Source: JAHDDW01 sp964648795 (GTDB lineage Bacteria > Actinomycetota > Acidimicrobiia > Acidimicrobiales > SZUA-35). From it: a stretch of DNA of 64,000 bases. A model generated the notes under the pieces. It worked only from the letters and a program-made list of their open reading frames with translations. It ran no database searches and was not told the DNA's origin. Every line of letters starts with the position of its first letter. Positions within the stretch are counted from its first letter, which is position 1. The stretch lies in the NCBI GenBank assembly GCA_964648795.1, contig CAZYMB010000002.1, positions 62,001 to 126,000 of the forward strand, given 5' to 3'. A program made the position numbers and the translations under genes. Below, in pieces: positions 8,651 to 17,645 of the stretch.

Positions 8651-9439
8651 CTAACCGGTTGAACTAGTGATCTTCATCCAGGCTGAGCCTGTCTCGCCAG
8701 GTTCTAACACTTTTGGTGAACTGTTTAGCTGATTCGGAGGTCCCGTTTGAGGCTCAACACAGAAAGCGTGAGGCGGTTCGGTAAATATCACCCAATGGTC
8801 AACTGAAGACGAGATTGTGAGAGCTAGCGATTCACCGTAACGAATCACAGGGTCTTTGTTGACTCCAATAAAACAGTTGTCCCAAGGACCTGGGGGAATC
8901 GAAACCAGGTTGCCGTTTGGGATTTGCTCGGAGTCAAGCTCGTACATTTGTTCCGCAGCAAAATCGAGTGTTGCCACTTCACCGTTGGCAAGCTCTCGTA
9001 CAAACCAAGGGTGCCAACCAATCATGTATGGAAAGCTCTGGTCGGTCCCAGTCAGCGAGCACTCAACTGTCAACTCGTTTTCGGTGAGTGCAAACGTTTG
9101 GCTTGCAGTTCCACCCAGCTCCCAGAATGGGGCTAGATCCAAAGACAATGTCACCGAGTCCTGGGCTGAACTCACAACTTCCCAGACATTAGTGTGACCA
9201 AACCCATGGTTAGCGTGAGCCCCAGAGTTAGCTTCGAACTCATAGACTTTGTTCTTCCAATCTAGTTTTGCTTGCGCTAGTCGACCGCACCACGGAATCA
9301 TAGGGAAGCTCCCGAAGCGCGTAACTTTTGGCCCTTCAGATAGTAGGACTGAATCATCACCAAATTTGAGCGTCGACACCTTTGCGCCTTCAGCAAGGAC
9401 AGTTGCCCTTGTAGTGCCAGAGCTAAGCGTCAGTTCCAT
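8651..9439 (-). CDS. Aldose 1-epimerase family protein
   Basis: 262 residues. 'MIPWCGRL' near residue 48, the His motif 'HANHGFGH' (~75), the second His in 'IGWHPWF' (~143) and the catalytic Glu in 'CVEPQTGPPN' near the C-terminus match GalM/YeaD-type mutarotases that interconvert alpha and beta sugar anomers in the cytosol. It is shorter than canonical GalM and closer to the bacterial D-hexose-6-phosphate/aldose epimerase-like branch. It abuts the next gene upstream without spacer, so the two are probably co-transcribed. Confidence 0.82.
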   Translation of the reverse strand: MELTLSSGTTRATVLAEGAKVSTLKFGDDSVLLSEGPKVTRFGSFPMIPWCGRLAQAKLDWKNKVYEFEANSGAHANHGFGHTNVWEVVSSAQDSVTLSLDLAPFWELGGTASQTFALTENELTVECSLTGTDQSFPYMIGWHPWFVRELANGEVATLDFAAEQMYELDSEQIPNGNLVSIPPGPWDNCFIGVNKDPVIRYGESLALTISSSVDHWVIFTEPPHAFCVEPQTGPPNQLNSSPKVLEPGETGSAWMKITSSTG

Positions 9440-9844
9440 CTAAGTTCCTAGTGAGTAACCCAAGAACATTGCCAAGATACCGGCGCCTAAAGCAAGCGCT
9501 CCGGTTAAACCTTTGGTCTTAGGGTCAGTTGTTTTTGAGTGGATAAGTGCACCCGCACCTGAAGCAATTACAGCCAAGAACTTGAGGCCGAAAGCTATGT
9601 GGAATGACATTGGCTGGTCGCCGATATTAATAGCGAACACATTCCAAATTCCGGTGAAGATTGCTAGTGCCATTGCCGGCCACGCAATACCTTGGAACGC
9701 TTTAGGAATAGCTGCCCTTATCTCTTTATCGTCAATTCTTCTAACTGCTGGAAGTATTGCAAGCATTACTATTTGGCCGCCGACCCACACTGTGACCGCT
9801 AGGACGTGCAGGAAGATTCGAATCGTATCTAGATCAGGAGTCAT
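9440..9844 (-). CDS. Four-TM membrane protein, CopD/DUF2269-like
   Basis: 134 residues with four predicted TM helices. The first reads 'IRIFLHVLAVTVWVGGQIVM', whose His and WVGG pattern is typical of CopD/DUF2269-like integral membrane proteins; a second His/Lys-containing helix is 'FHIAFGLKFLAVIASGAG'. These families are associated with copper or haem-type electron carriers, but no metal ligand set is conclusive here. It stops exactly where the aldose epimerase starts. Confidence 0.7.
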   Translation of the reverse strand: MTPDLDTIRIFLHVLAVTVWVGGQIVMLAILPAVRRIDDKEIRAAIPKAFQGIAWPAMALAIFTGIWNVFAINIGDQPMSFHIAFGLKFLAVIASGAGALIHSKTTDPKTKGLTGALALGAGILAMFLGYSLGT

Positions 9845-9904
9845 GGGCTCAGTCTATGGACCCCTCACCAAACCTGACCTTCCTAGCCTTCAAAATGCTC
9901 GAAA

Positions 9905-11341
9905 TCAGACTGGTTTAGACTCGAACATTGCCCTGTCAGCCTCTACTAGCAATGCAGCTTTATCTTTAGAGCCGCCAGCAACACCGACACTCATCCCGAT
10001 GGAGATCGAACCAAACGAGAGATCAAAGTCTGCTGACACGCTGGCTTTAATTCGGTCTAAGAGTTCGAATCTACTTTCCGCTGAGAGTTTTAGGCCCTGA
10101 TTGATGACGACGACGAATTCGTCCCCACCTACTCTAAAGCACTGGTCAATATCACGAATTGAATCTGAAAGACGCCTTGCAAATTCTTTCAGCAGCTCGT
10201 CACCAGCTATGTGACCATGGGTGTCATTTACAAGTTTGAACTTATCCAAATCGAGATATGCAACTAAGGGATTCTGTAGCGAACCGTCATCTTCTAGCTC
10301 AATATTAAGTGCTCTTCGGTTTGGCAACCCTGTGAGGTCATCGGTAAGTGCCAGAATTTGTAACTCTGCAGTTAATCGACGGTTTTCAGAACTGATGAGA
10401 AAGAGACGGGCGGCAAATACCCAAGCAACAGTGGAACCAATTATGATCACCCATCTTAACGATGCGGGCGCTGTTGCCAATAAAACTGCGGTACCGATTG
10501 CCAGTGGGACAAAGTTAATCCATGTTGAATATGTTGACCTACCCAACTTGAGTGCGTCATTCTCTTTGCCAGTCCAAACCAACTGAGTAGCTAGAAGAAT
10601 GCCGAAGTCGGCAACGAACCAGATGAATTCTATGGGCAGATACTGCTGCCTACTGACAATCTCTAAGTCTAGAATCCCAACAAGACGGGCTGCGTCTGCG
10701 CTCGCGACGATCGTGTACAGTGCCATACTTAGCCAAATCGATGCCGGCACTCTAAGCGACCTTGCACCTGAGTGAACATACAAGTTGAATATAAGTGCGG
10801 CCGAAAATATAAGAAGCAAAACCGGAACGATCAGACTTACCCGATGGGCAAGCCCAACCGGAGCAGAATAAATATAGGGGTCGAGCACAACAAACCAAAA
10901 AGCAATCATGCTCGCTAGTGTCAACCAGGCGGAATCCAACAAGACACGACTTTTCGAAACCAGTCGAAAAACACTAACTGTCATCAACGTAAAGAACACA
11001 AATGCAAGCACGCTACCGACCAAAACGACTTGTGGATTCACTGGGGCGGCGGTTTCTGGGTAAGTAGCGAAGATACTGAGAGGGCTCATCAACACGAACA
11101 AAAATACCCCCCACCAAGTCGTACTTCTATATTTGCTACTCTCGCTGCGTGCTCTCTTGTACAAGAAGAACAAAATTGGCAGGCCTCTGAAACCGATTAC
11201 TAAATAGCTGTTGGGATCAAGTGGAGCTCGGTCAATTACAAAGATCAGAAAAGCAGCCGCCATCGCATAGGCAAGATAAGTCCAAACAACCTTTTTGGAG
11301 TGCTTCCAATTCCAGATGCCCTCTTGAGACCTACTCTCCAT
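9905..11341 (-). CDS. Membrane-bound diguanylate cyclase (GGDEF)
   Basis: 478 residues. Residues ~17-315 hold about eight TM helices (MASE-like sensor); the GGDEF domain follows, starting at 'LTDDLTGLPNRRAL', with 'LDLDKFKLVNDTHGH' and the intact active-site loop 'VGGDEFVV'. An RxxD inhibitory site (RDID) lies five residues before GGDEF, so product inhibition is expected. It makes cyclic di-GMP from two GTP. No EAL or PilZ domain is present and no c-di-GMP effector is adjacent. Confidence 0.92.
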   Translation of the reverse strand: MESRSQEGIWNWKHSKKVVWTYLAYAMAAAFLIFVIDRAPLDPNSYLVIGFRGLPILFFLYKRARSESSKYRSTTWWGVFLFVLMSPLSIFATYPETAAPVNPQVVLVGSVLAFVFFTLMTVSVFRLVSKSRVLLDSAWLTLASMIAFWFVVLDPYIYSAPVGLAHRVSLIVPVLLLIFSAALIFNLYVHSGARSLRVPASIWLSMALYTIVASADAARLVGILDLEIVSRQQYLPIEFIWFVADFGILLATQLVWTGKENDALKLGRSTYSTWINFVPLAIGTAVLLATAPASLRWVIIIGSTVAWVFAARLFLISSENRRLTAELQILALTDDLTGLPNRRALNIELEDDGSLQNPLVAYLDLDKFKLVNDTHGHIAGDELLKEFARRLSDSIRDIDQCFRVGGDEFVVVINQGLKLSAESRFELLDRIKASVSADFDLSFGSISIGMSVGVAGGSKDKAALLVEADRAMFESKPV

Positions 11342-11480
11342 GGGTATTTTTACGACAACAAAAATCGGCTTCTGTAACCTCTATTATGATATTTGTTGAC
11401 CTAGAGCCTTGGTCAACAAGCTTCTAGTAGGCCGTCTGGACTAGGCAAGCTTGAAGCAAACAAAGAATCTGGATTCTCAA

Positions 11481-11585
11481 GTGACAGCCAGGCGATCTGC
11501 GGCGCACAAGAAAACCGTTGAGAGCTGCTGCCTTCCGACCCTGACTCGGTTCACGGATTCTTGTCGCACAGGACCCGGCTGCCAC
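11481..11585 (-). ncRNA. ffs: Signal recognition particle 4.5S RNA
   Basis: On the minus strand the gap contains the SRP signature 'GTCAGGGTCGGAAGGCAGCA': a GGAA tetraloop in a short stem, the symmetric internal loop with AGCAG on the 3' side, flanked by GAG/CTC. Further pairing is AACCG with CGGTT, CAAGAA with TTCTTG, and a terminal stem GTGGCAGCC (11577-11585) with GGCTGTCAC (11481-11489, one G-U). That makes a ~105-nt small bacterial SRP RNA without Alu domain. It binds Ffh to target membrane proteins. Exact ends are estimated from the terminal stem. Confidence 0.9.
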
Positions 11586-11671
11586 ATGACAAACCAGATT
11601 GGAAACTAAAGCCTAACGGCAAAGTAGTTAGATACGACCCACTAAAACACTATAGATAAGTGGGCAACCAC

Positions 11672-12481
11672 TTACCGTCGTGGTGTATTGACTGGAGACG
11701 TAGGATTTTCTGGAGGAGCACCTGTAGTTGCGGGAGACTGCTTATCAACTATGCGTTTAGCGAGACCTGGACCAAAACCAAGGTCTGCCAATTGTCTCAT
11801 CCGCACTTTTTTGAAAGCACCTGGGTCCAGCCCTAGACAATGCCCTACTTCACTCACCGAGATAGCTAACGCCTTATGCAGTCCAGGTAGTTCTCCCTCT
11901 GGCTTCTCTAAGTCCCTTATACATTCGTCCAAGCGTTGAATCCTGGGAACAAGCCTTTGCCGACTCGGTTCATCGTAGTCAGCTTCTTTTAGCTGTTTTT
12001 CAAATATCTCGCTGAGATCCTTTAGCGACTTCGAGGACTTCTTTCTATGGTTTGCTAAGTCATCTGTGTTTACCGGGTTCATTCCCCAACTCTCAATGTC
12101 ACGGTTAATACCATCGAAAAGATCTCTAATTTGGTTTATAACAACCATATAGCGGTTCACCATTGGGGTTAAGTCGCCTCTGCGCATTGCATTCGCTACG
12201 TCTGCTGCGACAAGTTTTGTTCCATTGCTAAGCTCTACACCGTTTAGTTCTTCTGCCCAGCCGAAATTACCATCCGTTGGAGAGATCTTTATCTCGAATG
12301 CGGCAACACTCTTTCCCAGTCGTCTCCGACCGGTTATCGCTCTCTCAATAACTTCAAGGACATCTGCAGGAGAGTAGACTCGACTCTCACCAAAAAAATG
12401 GTTGATCTTGTCCACGTTGTGGTCACTTCTCAACTTACCGTCTGAAGTTACTTCAAGGTTAAACAAAGTTATTTCTGACAT
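11672..12481 (-). CDS. Conserved-looking soluble protein, unknown function
   Basis: 269 residues, no signal peptide or TM. Residues 1-100 are mixed alpha/beta; ~100-235 are strongly helical and charged ('KLKDLSEIFEKQLKEA'-type periodicity); the last ~20 residues are Pro/Thr-rich. A minus-strand TATAAT at 12511-12516 provides a likely -10 about 30 bp before the ATG. It lies just upstream of ffs on the same strand. No family recognised. Confidence 0.6.
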   Translation of the reverse strand: MSEITLFNLEVTSDGKLRSDHNVDKINHFFGESRVYSPADVLEVIERAITGRRRLGKSVAAFEIKISPTDGNFGWAEELNGVELSNGTKLVAADVANAMRRGDLTPMVNRYMVVINQIRDLFDGINRDIESWGMNPVNTDDLANHRKKSSKSLKDLSEIFEKQLKEADYDEPSRQRLVPRIQRLDECIRDLEKPEGELPGLHKALAISVSEVGHCLGLDPGAFKKVRMRQLADLGFGPGLAKRIVDKQSPATTGAPPENPTSPVNTPRR

Positions 12482-12510
12482 ATTCTTACCGCCAAATTCG
12501 TCTGCCTTCT

Positions 12511-12516
12511 ATTATA
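12511..12516 (-). promoter_or_regulatory. -10 box (TATAAT) of the 11672-12481 gene
   Basis: Perfect TATAAT on the minus strand, roughly 30 bp upstream of the ATG at 12481. Confidence 0.4.
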
Positions 12517-12604
12517 AACGCTATTTAAGAGAACTTTCGGCCGCCCATTACTGGCTGTTAAAGCCCTTTTTGCCTCTAAACTGGTAATAGAGAAAGGTAT
12601 CGAC

Positions 12605-13288
12605 ATGGCTAGATTTCCCTGGGGTTATGCAACAATAGATTCTTCATTCGTACTCGGCGACAGCGGTCGACACCTAGAGATTGGAATGCCTGAATGGCAA
12701 GGCGCTAAAGCTGGACAGCATATTGACATTCGAATTAACCATGAAGACGGCTCGAAGACGGTCCGCAGTTATTCTCTGTCTTCTGGCCCAAACGACGCAG
12801 CCCAAATTTCGGTAGAACTTGTTGAGGGCGGCGTTATGAGTACCTTCTTAGTCAACCATGTCAAAGACGGTGACAAGGTCGAGGCACGTGGACCAATTGG
12901 CTCCAAATTTATTTATGACGAAGAAAAAGCTCAACGACCAGCAATTCTCATTGGCGGCGGTTCTGGTGTTGCTCCACTAAGAGGTATGTGGCGAGCTGCC
13001 AAAGAGTACGGCAGCACTGTAAAGCTTGTTTACTCTGTTCGAACTCCGGACAAAGCCTGGTTCATGGATGAGATAGAGGCTGAAGGCGTAGACATGCTCT
13101 TGAAGATAACTCGAGGCGAACATGCAACTGGCCGGGTCAACAAAGAAGATCTAGAGAGCGTGATCGCAGAATTTGACAACCCACGCTTCTATATTTGTGG
13201 GCCGAATGCATTCGTAGATTTCATTGACGAAACTCTTGTTGAGTTGAACATAGAGCCAGGCGATGTTGAGAAAGAGAAGTGGGGCTAG
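12605..13288 (+). CDS. Ferredoxin-reductase-type FAD/NAD(P)H oxidoreductase
   Basis: 227 residues, two domains. The FAD-binding barrel has 'RSYSLSSGP' (residues ~56-64), the RxYS flavin motif; the Rossmann-like NAD(P) domain has 'LIGGGSGVAPLRGM' (~117-130) and 'YICGPNAFVD' (~198-207). It has no 2Fe-2S domain, so it needs a separate electron acceptor or acts as a stand-alone reductase. The start follows GAGAAAGG. It ends in a hairpin shared with the convergent gene. Confidence 0.88.
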   Translation: MARFPWGYATIDSSFVLGDSGRHLEIGMPEWQGAKAGQHIDIRINHEDGSKTVRSYSLSSGPNDAAQISVELVEGGVMSTFLVNHVKDGDKVEARGPIGSKFIYDEEKAQRPAILIGGGSGVAPLRGMWRAAKEYGSTVKLVYSVRTPDKAWFMDEIEAEGVDMLLKITRGEHATGRVNKEDLESVIAEFDNPRFYICGPNAFVDFIDETLVELNIEPGDVEKEKWG

Positions 13289-13303
13289 CTACATCTAGCT
13301 AGC
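13284..13303. terminator. Bidirectional hairpin over two convergent stop codons
   Basis: GCTAGCTA-CATC-TAGCTAGC forms an eight-bp stem with a four-base loop that covers the TAG stops of both convergent genes. There is no T-run on either strand, so a terminator role is probable only from position. Confidence 0.4.
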
Positions 13304-13880
13304 GGCCCAATATTTGCCCAAGTCGCTCTCTTGATTGCGCTTCTCTTTCGGTAGCCGGGACAGCAAAAAGAACACTTCTAAGCTCTTTTAAGTCCGACTC
13401 AAAGCTAGAGGATTCAAACTTTGCAAGCCTAAAAATGGCACTCGGTTCCATCGCATCCAATTGTGTAATGACTGGGCTATACATAGAGTCTGATCCAAAG
13501 TTGTTGAACTGTGTCATGGTTACAACGTGCTTGTTTCCCAGCTCTTTGCTCTCAGTAACAAGAGCATTAATAAGTGCAGCCACACCACTACGGTTAATCT
13601 TGGTAACCTCGCCAAGTTGTAGTGGCCCTATAAGCACTTCGGAGCAACCTTCACTTAGCAAAGCTGCATTCGTCTCGCCTACCGCTCTGGTCATTCCCGA
13701 AGTAAGTTCTTTGACTAGGCGACATGTGTAGTTAACGCTGTCTGCATGATCACCAGAAACATTGTTGTCTTCTAAAAAGATTGAAAGTCTTCTTAGCTTT
13801 CTAAAAGTTACGTTCCATGCTTGCAAATAGTCCTGCAAGTACCTGGAAAGTCTCCCTATTTCTAAATCTGAGTGTGGCAT
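13299..13880 (-). CDS. Small soluble protein, unknown function
   Basis: 193 residues without signal peptide or TM. The N-terminal third is helical ('LSRYLQDYLQAWNVTFRKL'), followed by a mixed alpha/beta segment. No family or catalytic motif is recognised. It converges with the FAD oxidoreductase and its stop codon lies in the shared hairpin. Confidence 0.55.
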   Translation of the reverse strand: MPHSDLEIGRLSRYLQDYLQAWNVTFRKLRRLSIFLEDNNVSGDHADSVNYTCRLVKELTSGMTRAVGETNAALLSEGCSEVLIGPLQLGEVTKINRSGVAALINALVTESKELGNKHVVTMTQFNNFGSDSMYSPVITQLDAMEPSAIFRLAKFESSSFESDLKELRSVLFAVPATEREAQSRERLGQILGR

Positions 13881-13911
13881 CGTTCCACCAATTTCCGCCC
13901 GAACCTTAATT

Positions 13912-15675
13912 TTACTTTAGCTCAACCCAAACACTCTGATACGGGGCCAAAGTGACTTTTGCCAAGTCAATATCAACTTCTGTTATTAGGTCTTTGCCAT
14001 AAGAACTAGTCGCTCCAACGCCAGCGCAAGTTCCCGTGGCATCAAATTCGACTTCAGTGTCTTTAAAGTTGTTGATACAAATAATTTGTTGAGACTCATC
14101 GGTTGCTGCTCGATAGTAAGCAAAGATTCCTTCACCACAGTCAAGGGTTTTCTGTGCAGCATCTGGGCTAAACGCTGCCTGGCTTCGACGTATTGCCATG
14201 CGACGAGTCAATTCGTTAAACACTTTATGATGATGCGTGGTTGGGTCATCAAGCAAAGCTTCTAGCTCCCCGACTTGCCACTTTCTTCGGTTAATGGTTC
14301 TAGCACGGCCAGTCTCTGCAAGCCCTTCGGTATAGTTTCGTGTGCCCAAGAGACTGTGAACATACATCCCGGGAATACCTTTCACACTCAACATCACTGT
14401 TTGAGAACAAATGAATCGCTCAAACTGGTATTCATCTGGAACGCCATCAATCTTTCCACTCATTGCGTCATACAGAGCAATGTTCATTTCGTATGGGCTT
14501 TCTGTGCCGTCAGAGTTGGCCTTCATGCTGACTTGCCCACCAAAGCTTTTAACTGCATCCAGCATTTGGTTGCGTTCGTCATCAGACAAGATGCCTTCGG
14601 TTGGACGTAAGCCAATACCGTCATGAGACGCTGTGAAGTTAAAGTATGTGCAACCTGCTGGCGCAGATGGTGTCTCTTGCATCCAACCAACAAGTTTGGA
14701 AGTGTCACCTGTCATTAGTGCCTGCAAGACAAGTGGTGCGAGGCTGAAGTTGTAGACCATATGTGCTTCGTCACCGTCGCCGAAGTAGGACATGTTCTCT
14801 TTAGCTGGAACATTTGTTTCCGTGACTATCTTGATTGCAGGATTAATCATCATCGAGAACTCTCGAACAAGCTTTACAAGAGCATGGGTTTCTGGCAAGT
14901 GAATGCTTGGCGTCCCCAATACCTTCCATAAGAACCCGATTGCATCTAGACGCATAAATGTCGCCCCGTTAGCAAGGTATAGAGCAATGATCTTTAAAAA
15001 CTCAACTAGTACATCTGGGTTTTCAAAATTTAGATCAATTTGGTCATCTGAAAATGTCGCCCAAACATGTTTTGTGCCATCTGGTGTTTCTACAGGGACG
15101 CGCAAGTCATGGCTTCTTGGCCGCACTACTGATGAAACGTCAGCGTCACCGTCAACTTCAACAAAATAGTCTTTGCCAGGAGCTTCGCCAGCTTTGTATT
15201 GTTTGAACCAATCTGAGTGTGCAGAGATGTGGTTCATGACAAGGTCAAACATCATGTCAAAGTTGTCGCCCAGCTTCGACACATGTGACCAGTCGCCTAA
15301 GTCTGGGTCAATTGTTTTGTAGTCGATAACGCTGAAGCCATCGTCGGAAGAATATGGAAAACACGGCAAGATGTGCACACCGGATAGTGCTTTCAGTGCA
15401 CGCACGCTTAAAAAGTTATCGAGTACTTCAATAGGAGCGGACTCCGAGCCGTCGTCTCTTATCGAGTCGCCATATGTAATAAGTAGTAAGTCTTTTTCTG
15501 ACCAGACAGGTCCGTCATTTGATTGTGCGCTTACTGGCACCTGGGTCGCGTTTGCAATTTCACACGTGGTCTTAAGGAGCTCATCTACTTCTGCGGCTGG
15601 CATGTCTGTATAGACCTGCTCGATTAGCAACTTGATGGTATCGATATGGTCGGGTTCTAATGAAGTTTTGTTCAC
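13912..15675 (-). CDS. GH13_18 sucrose-phosphorylase-type glycoside phosphorylase
   Basis: 587 residues, alpha-amylase fold. The start of the barrel 'LLITYGDSIRDDG' and 'LPCFPYSSDDGFSVIDY' are hallmarks of the sucrose phosphorylase subfamily. Catalytic residues: nucleophile Asp244 ('FMRLDAIGF'), acid/base Glu286 ('VTETN') and Asp352 ('ASHDGIG'), with 'DLVMNH' at region I. These enzymes reversibly phosphorolyse alpha-glucosides (sucrose, glucosylglycerate, glucosylglycerol) to glucose-1-phosphate. In a marine-type organism glucosylglycerate is a plausible substrate, but specificity cannot be read here. No transporter is adjacent. Confidence 0.88.
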   Translation of the reverse strand: MNKTSLEPDHIDTIKLLIEQVYTDMPAAEVDELLKTTCEIANATQVPVSAQSNDGPVWSEKDLLLITYGDSIRDDGSESAPIEVLDNFLSVRALKALSGVHILPCFPYSSDDGFSVIDYKTIDPDLGDWSHVSKLGDNFDMMFDLVMNHISAHSDWFKQYKAGEAPGKDYFVEVDGDADVSSVVRPRSHDLRVPVETPDGTKHVWATFSDDQIDLNFENPDVLVEFLKIIALYLANGATFMRLDAIGFLWKVLGTPSIHLPETHALVKLVREFSMMINPAIKIVTETNVPAKENMSYFGDGDEAHMVYNFSLAPLVLQALMTGDTSKLVGWMQETPSAPAGCTYFNFTASHDGIGLRPTEGILSDDERNQMLDAVKSFGGQVSMKANSDGTESPYEMNIALYDAMSGKIDGVPDEYQFERFICSQTVMLSVKGIPGMYVHSLLGTRNYTEGLAETGRARTINRRKWQVGELEALLDDPTTHHHKVFNELTRRMAIRRSQAAFSPDAAQKTLDCGEGIFAYYRAATDESQQIICINNFKDTEVEFDATGTCAGVGATSSYGKDLITEVDIDLAKVTLAPYQSVWVELK

Positions 15676-15730
15676 CTATAAAGGGTACAGGTTTTGCACC
15701 TAAGCCAAAATTGGGTCGATTTCTAGTAGC

Positions 15731-16207
15731 TTAAGGACCGCTAAGACCCATGTTTCTAGGCTTTGTTGGGCTACCAGTTAACCCAGGGGGTGTGCCCGCA
15801 GAAGTAAGCTCTGCAAGGACCCGTTTTACATATGCTTCTGGAAGCTGCGACTCTTCATTCGGAAGCGGTCGTTGTATAGGCTGTATAACTTTCTTGGTGA
15901 ACTGATCGACTAGTACCGTTACTTTTTTACGGCTCAGGCCTTCGAACGAATTTTGATGGTCGCAAATAAGAGCTGCACCTAGTCTGGGGCCCGTACCATA
16001 GTAGCCAACGTCAATTCCATTAGATTCCAGAACTCCGAATTTTGGATGCTTCAAAACAAGTCTGCCGCCGACAACTTCGCCAAGCCTTTTCTCTATGCCA
16101 TTGATTCGATACCAAACCATTAGCCATGGATCAACACTTATCGAAGTAATCTGCCGCTGACGAAACACGTACATGCCAGCCGCTGTTCTTGGTAATTCTT
16201 GAGACAC
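15731..16207 (-). CDS. Small soluble protein, unknown function
   Basis: 158 residues, no signal peptide or TM. The first ~60 residues form a predicted beta-rich, SH3-like region ('WYRINGIEKRLGEVVGGRLVL'-type strands), followed by a helical middle and a Pro/Gly-rich C-terminal tail. No family is recognised. It is divergently transcribed from dinB across a 220-bp gap. Confidence 0.5.
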   Translation of the reverse strand: MSQELPRTAAGMYVFRQRQITSISVDPWLMVWYRINGIEKRLGEVVGGRLVLKHPKFGVLESNGIDVGYYGTGPRLGAALICDHQNSFEGLSRKKVTVLVDQFTKKVIQPIQRPLPNEESQLPEAYVKRVLAELTSAGTPPGLTGSPTKPRNMGLSGP

Positions 16208-16430
16208 TTTTAGTACCGCCTAAACCTTCGCCTGTATAATTGTACCGGTGTGAGCCCTCTAGGCCTTGTCGATTTTGTTGATATTGACTATTACCTTAGG
16301 CCACAAGCCCGATTGGAGATACTGGGAGAATCTGTTCCACTGGCTCCAACAAGCCGTAGAGGTATGTTTCAACCTCCAACTAGACATCACTAAATTCGAC
16401 CGTCAGAGTCAGAAGATATAGTCTTCGAAG

Positions 16431-17645
16431 ATGGACTCGCAAACCGCCTCTATATTGCATGCTGACTTAGACGCCTTCTTTGCTTCTGTGGAGCAGCGAG
16501 ATAACCCAGAACTACGTAATATCCCGATGGCTGTCGGCATGGGCATTGTTTTGAGCGCTAGTTATGAGGCAAGGGCAATGGGGGTTAAGACTCCTATGAA
16601 TATAAAGACAGCCCGCCAGTATTGTCCCAACTTGGTTATGACCGAGCCTCGCATGGAAGCTTATGAAGAAGCCAGCCGGCAGACTTTCGATATTTTCGAT
16701 GACACTACCCCACTAGTCGAGTCGCTTTCTATTGACGAAGCGTTTCTTGATGTTGGCGGACTCGCAAAACTTGTTGGAAGCCCTAGTGTGATAGCGACCA
16801 AGCTTCGTCAGCGTGTAGTTAGCGAAGTTGGAATACCAATTTCTGTTGGCGTTGCGAGAACTAAGTTTCTAGCAAAGGTAGCCAGCCAGGCCGCAAAACC
16901 AGACGGTCTACTGGTCGTTGAGCCAGACAGCGAGCTGGAATTTCTACATCCTCTACCAGTGCGAGCTTTGTGGGGGGTCGGCCAAGTAACCGAACAGAAG
17001 CTGCTCAATAAAGGTATTGCTACAGTTGGCGAAGTCGCAGCGGCTGGCGTTGAGAAGCTAGAAACTATTCTTGGTGCAACGCAGGGCACCCGCATGTTTG
17101 AGCTGGCTAATAATATAGACAGGCGTAGAGTTGAGACTGGCAAGCGACGATCTTCTATTGGGTCTCAGCAAGCAATATTGAGTCGAGAAAACATTTCATT
17201 CGTCGAGATCGAAAGCTTGCTGCATCAACTTGTCGACCGAGTTGCAAAGCGTCTGCGTGATGGTGATCGTGTTGGCAAGACAATCATGTTGGCGTTTCGC
17301 TTTGGCGATTTTATTTCTGACACACGATCGTTCAGTTTTAGTGAGCCCACTGATTCGACACAAATATTCCTCGATGCAGCACGCAAACTGTTGCAGACAC
17401 GTAAGTCTGAGATAGCCAAGAGGCGGCTGACGCTAATTGGATTTACTGTTGCGAACCTTTCTACAGGTGATGGTGTTCAGCAGACACTTGACTTCACAGC
17501 TAAGAACTCACCAAAGCTCGACAAGGCACTGGACGCCGTGAAAGATAGGTACGGGGCTACCTCTATTGGTCGAGCCGGTCGCCTAGGCAAGGACCAAGGC
17601 ATCAGCATGCCGTTGATCGCTGATCCTAAGGATAAGACTAGCTAG
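16431..17645 (+). CDS. dinB: DNA polymerase IV (Y family)
   Basis: 404 residues. Catalytic acidic residues are Asp12 ('HADLDAFFASVEQ') and Asp102-Glu103 ('LSIDEAFLDVGG'); the steric/fingers motif 'SASYEARAMGVKTPM' and the thumb HhH 'LWGVGQVTEQKLLNKGI' follow, then the little-finger domain. It performs error-prone translesion synthesis. No LexA-type palindrome was identified upstream. Its last four bases overlap the stop of the convergent gene. Confidence 0.95.
   Translation: MDSQTASILHADLDAFFASVEQRDNPELRNIPMAVGMGIVLSASYEARAMGVKTPMNIKTARQYCPNLVMTEPRMEAYEEASRQTFDIFDDTTPLVESLSIDEAFLDVGGLAKLVGSPSVIATKLRQRVVSEVGIPISVGVARTKFLAKVASQAAKPDGLLVVEPDSELEFLHPLPVRALWGVGQVTEQKLLNKGIATVGEVAAAGVEKLETILGATQGTRMFELANNIDRRRVETGKRRSSIGSQQAILSRENISFVEIESLLHQLVDRVAKRLRDGDRVGKTIMLAFRFGDFISDTRSFSFSEPTDSTQIFLDAARKLLQTRKSEIAKRRLTLIGFTVANLSTGDGVQQTLDFTAKNSPKLDKALDAVKDRYGATSIGRAGRLGKDQGISMPLIADPKDKTS

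Noticed and set aside
16250..16393. Plus-strand 47-residue frame starting GTG behind a TATAAT box
   Set aside because: Position suggests a leaderless start, but no conserved feature supports translation; the TATAAT may serve dinB instead.
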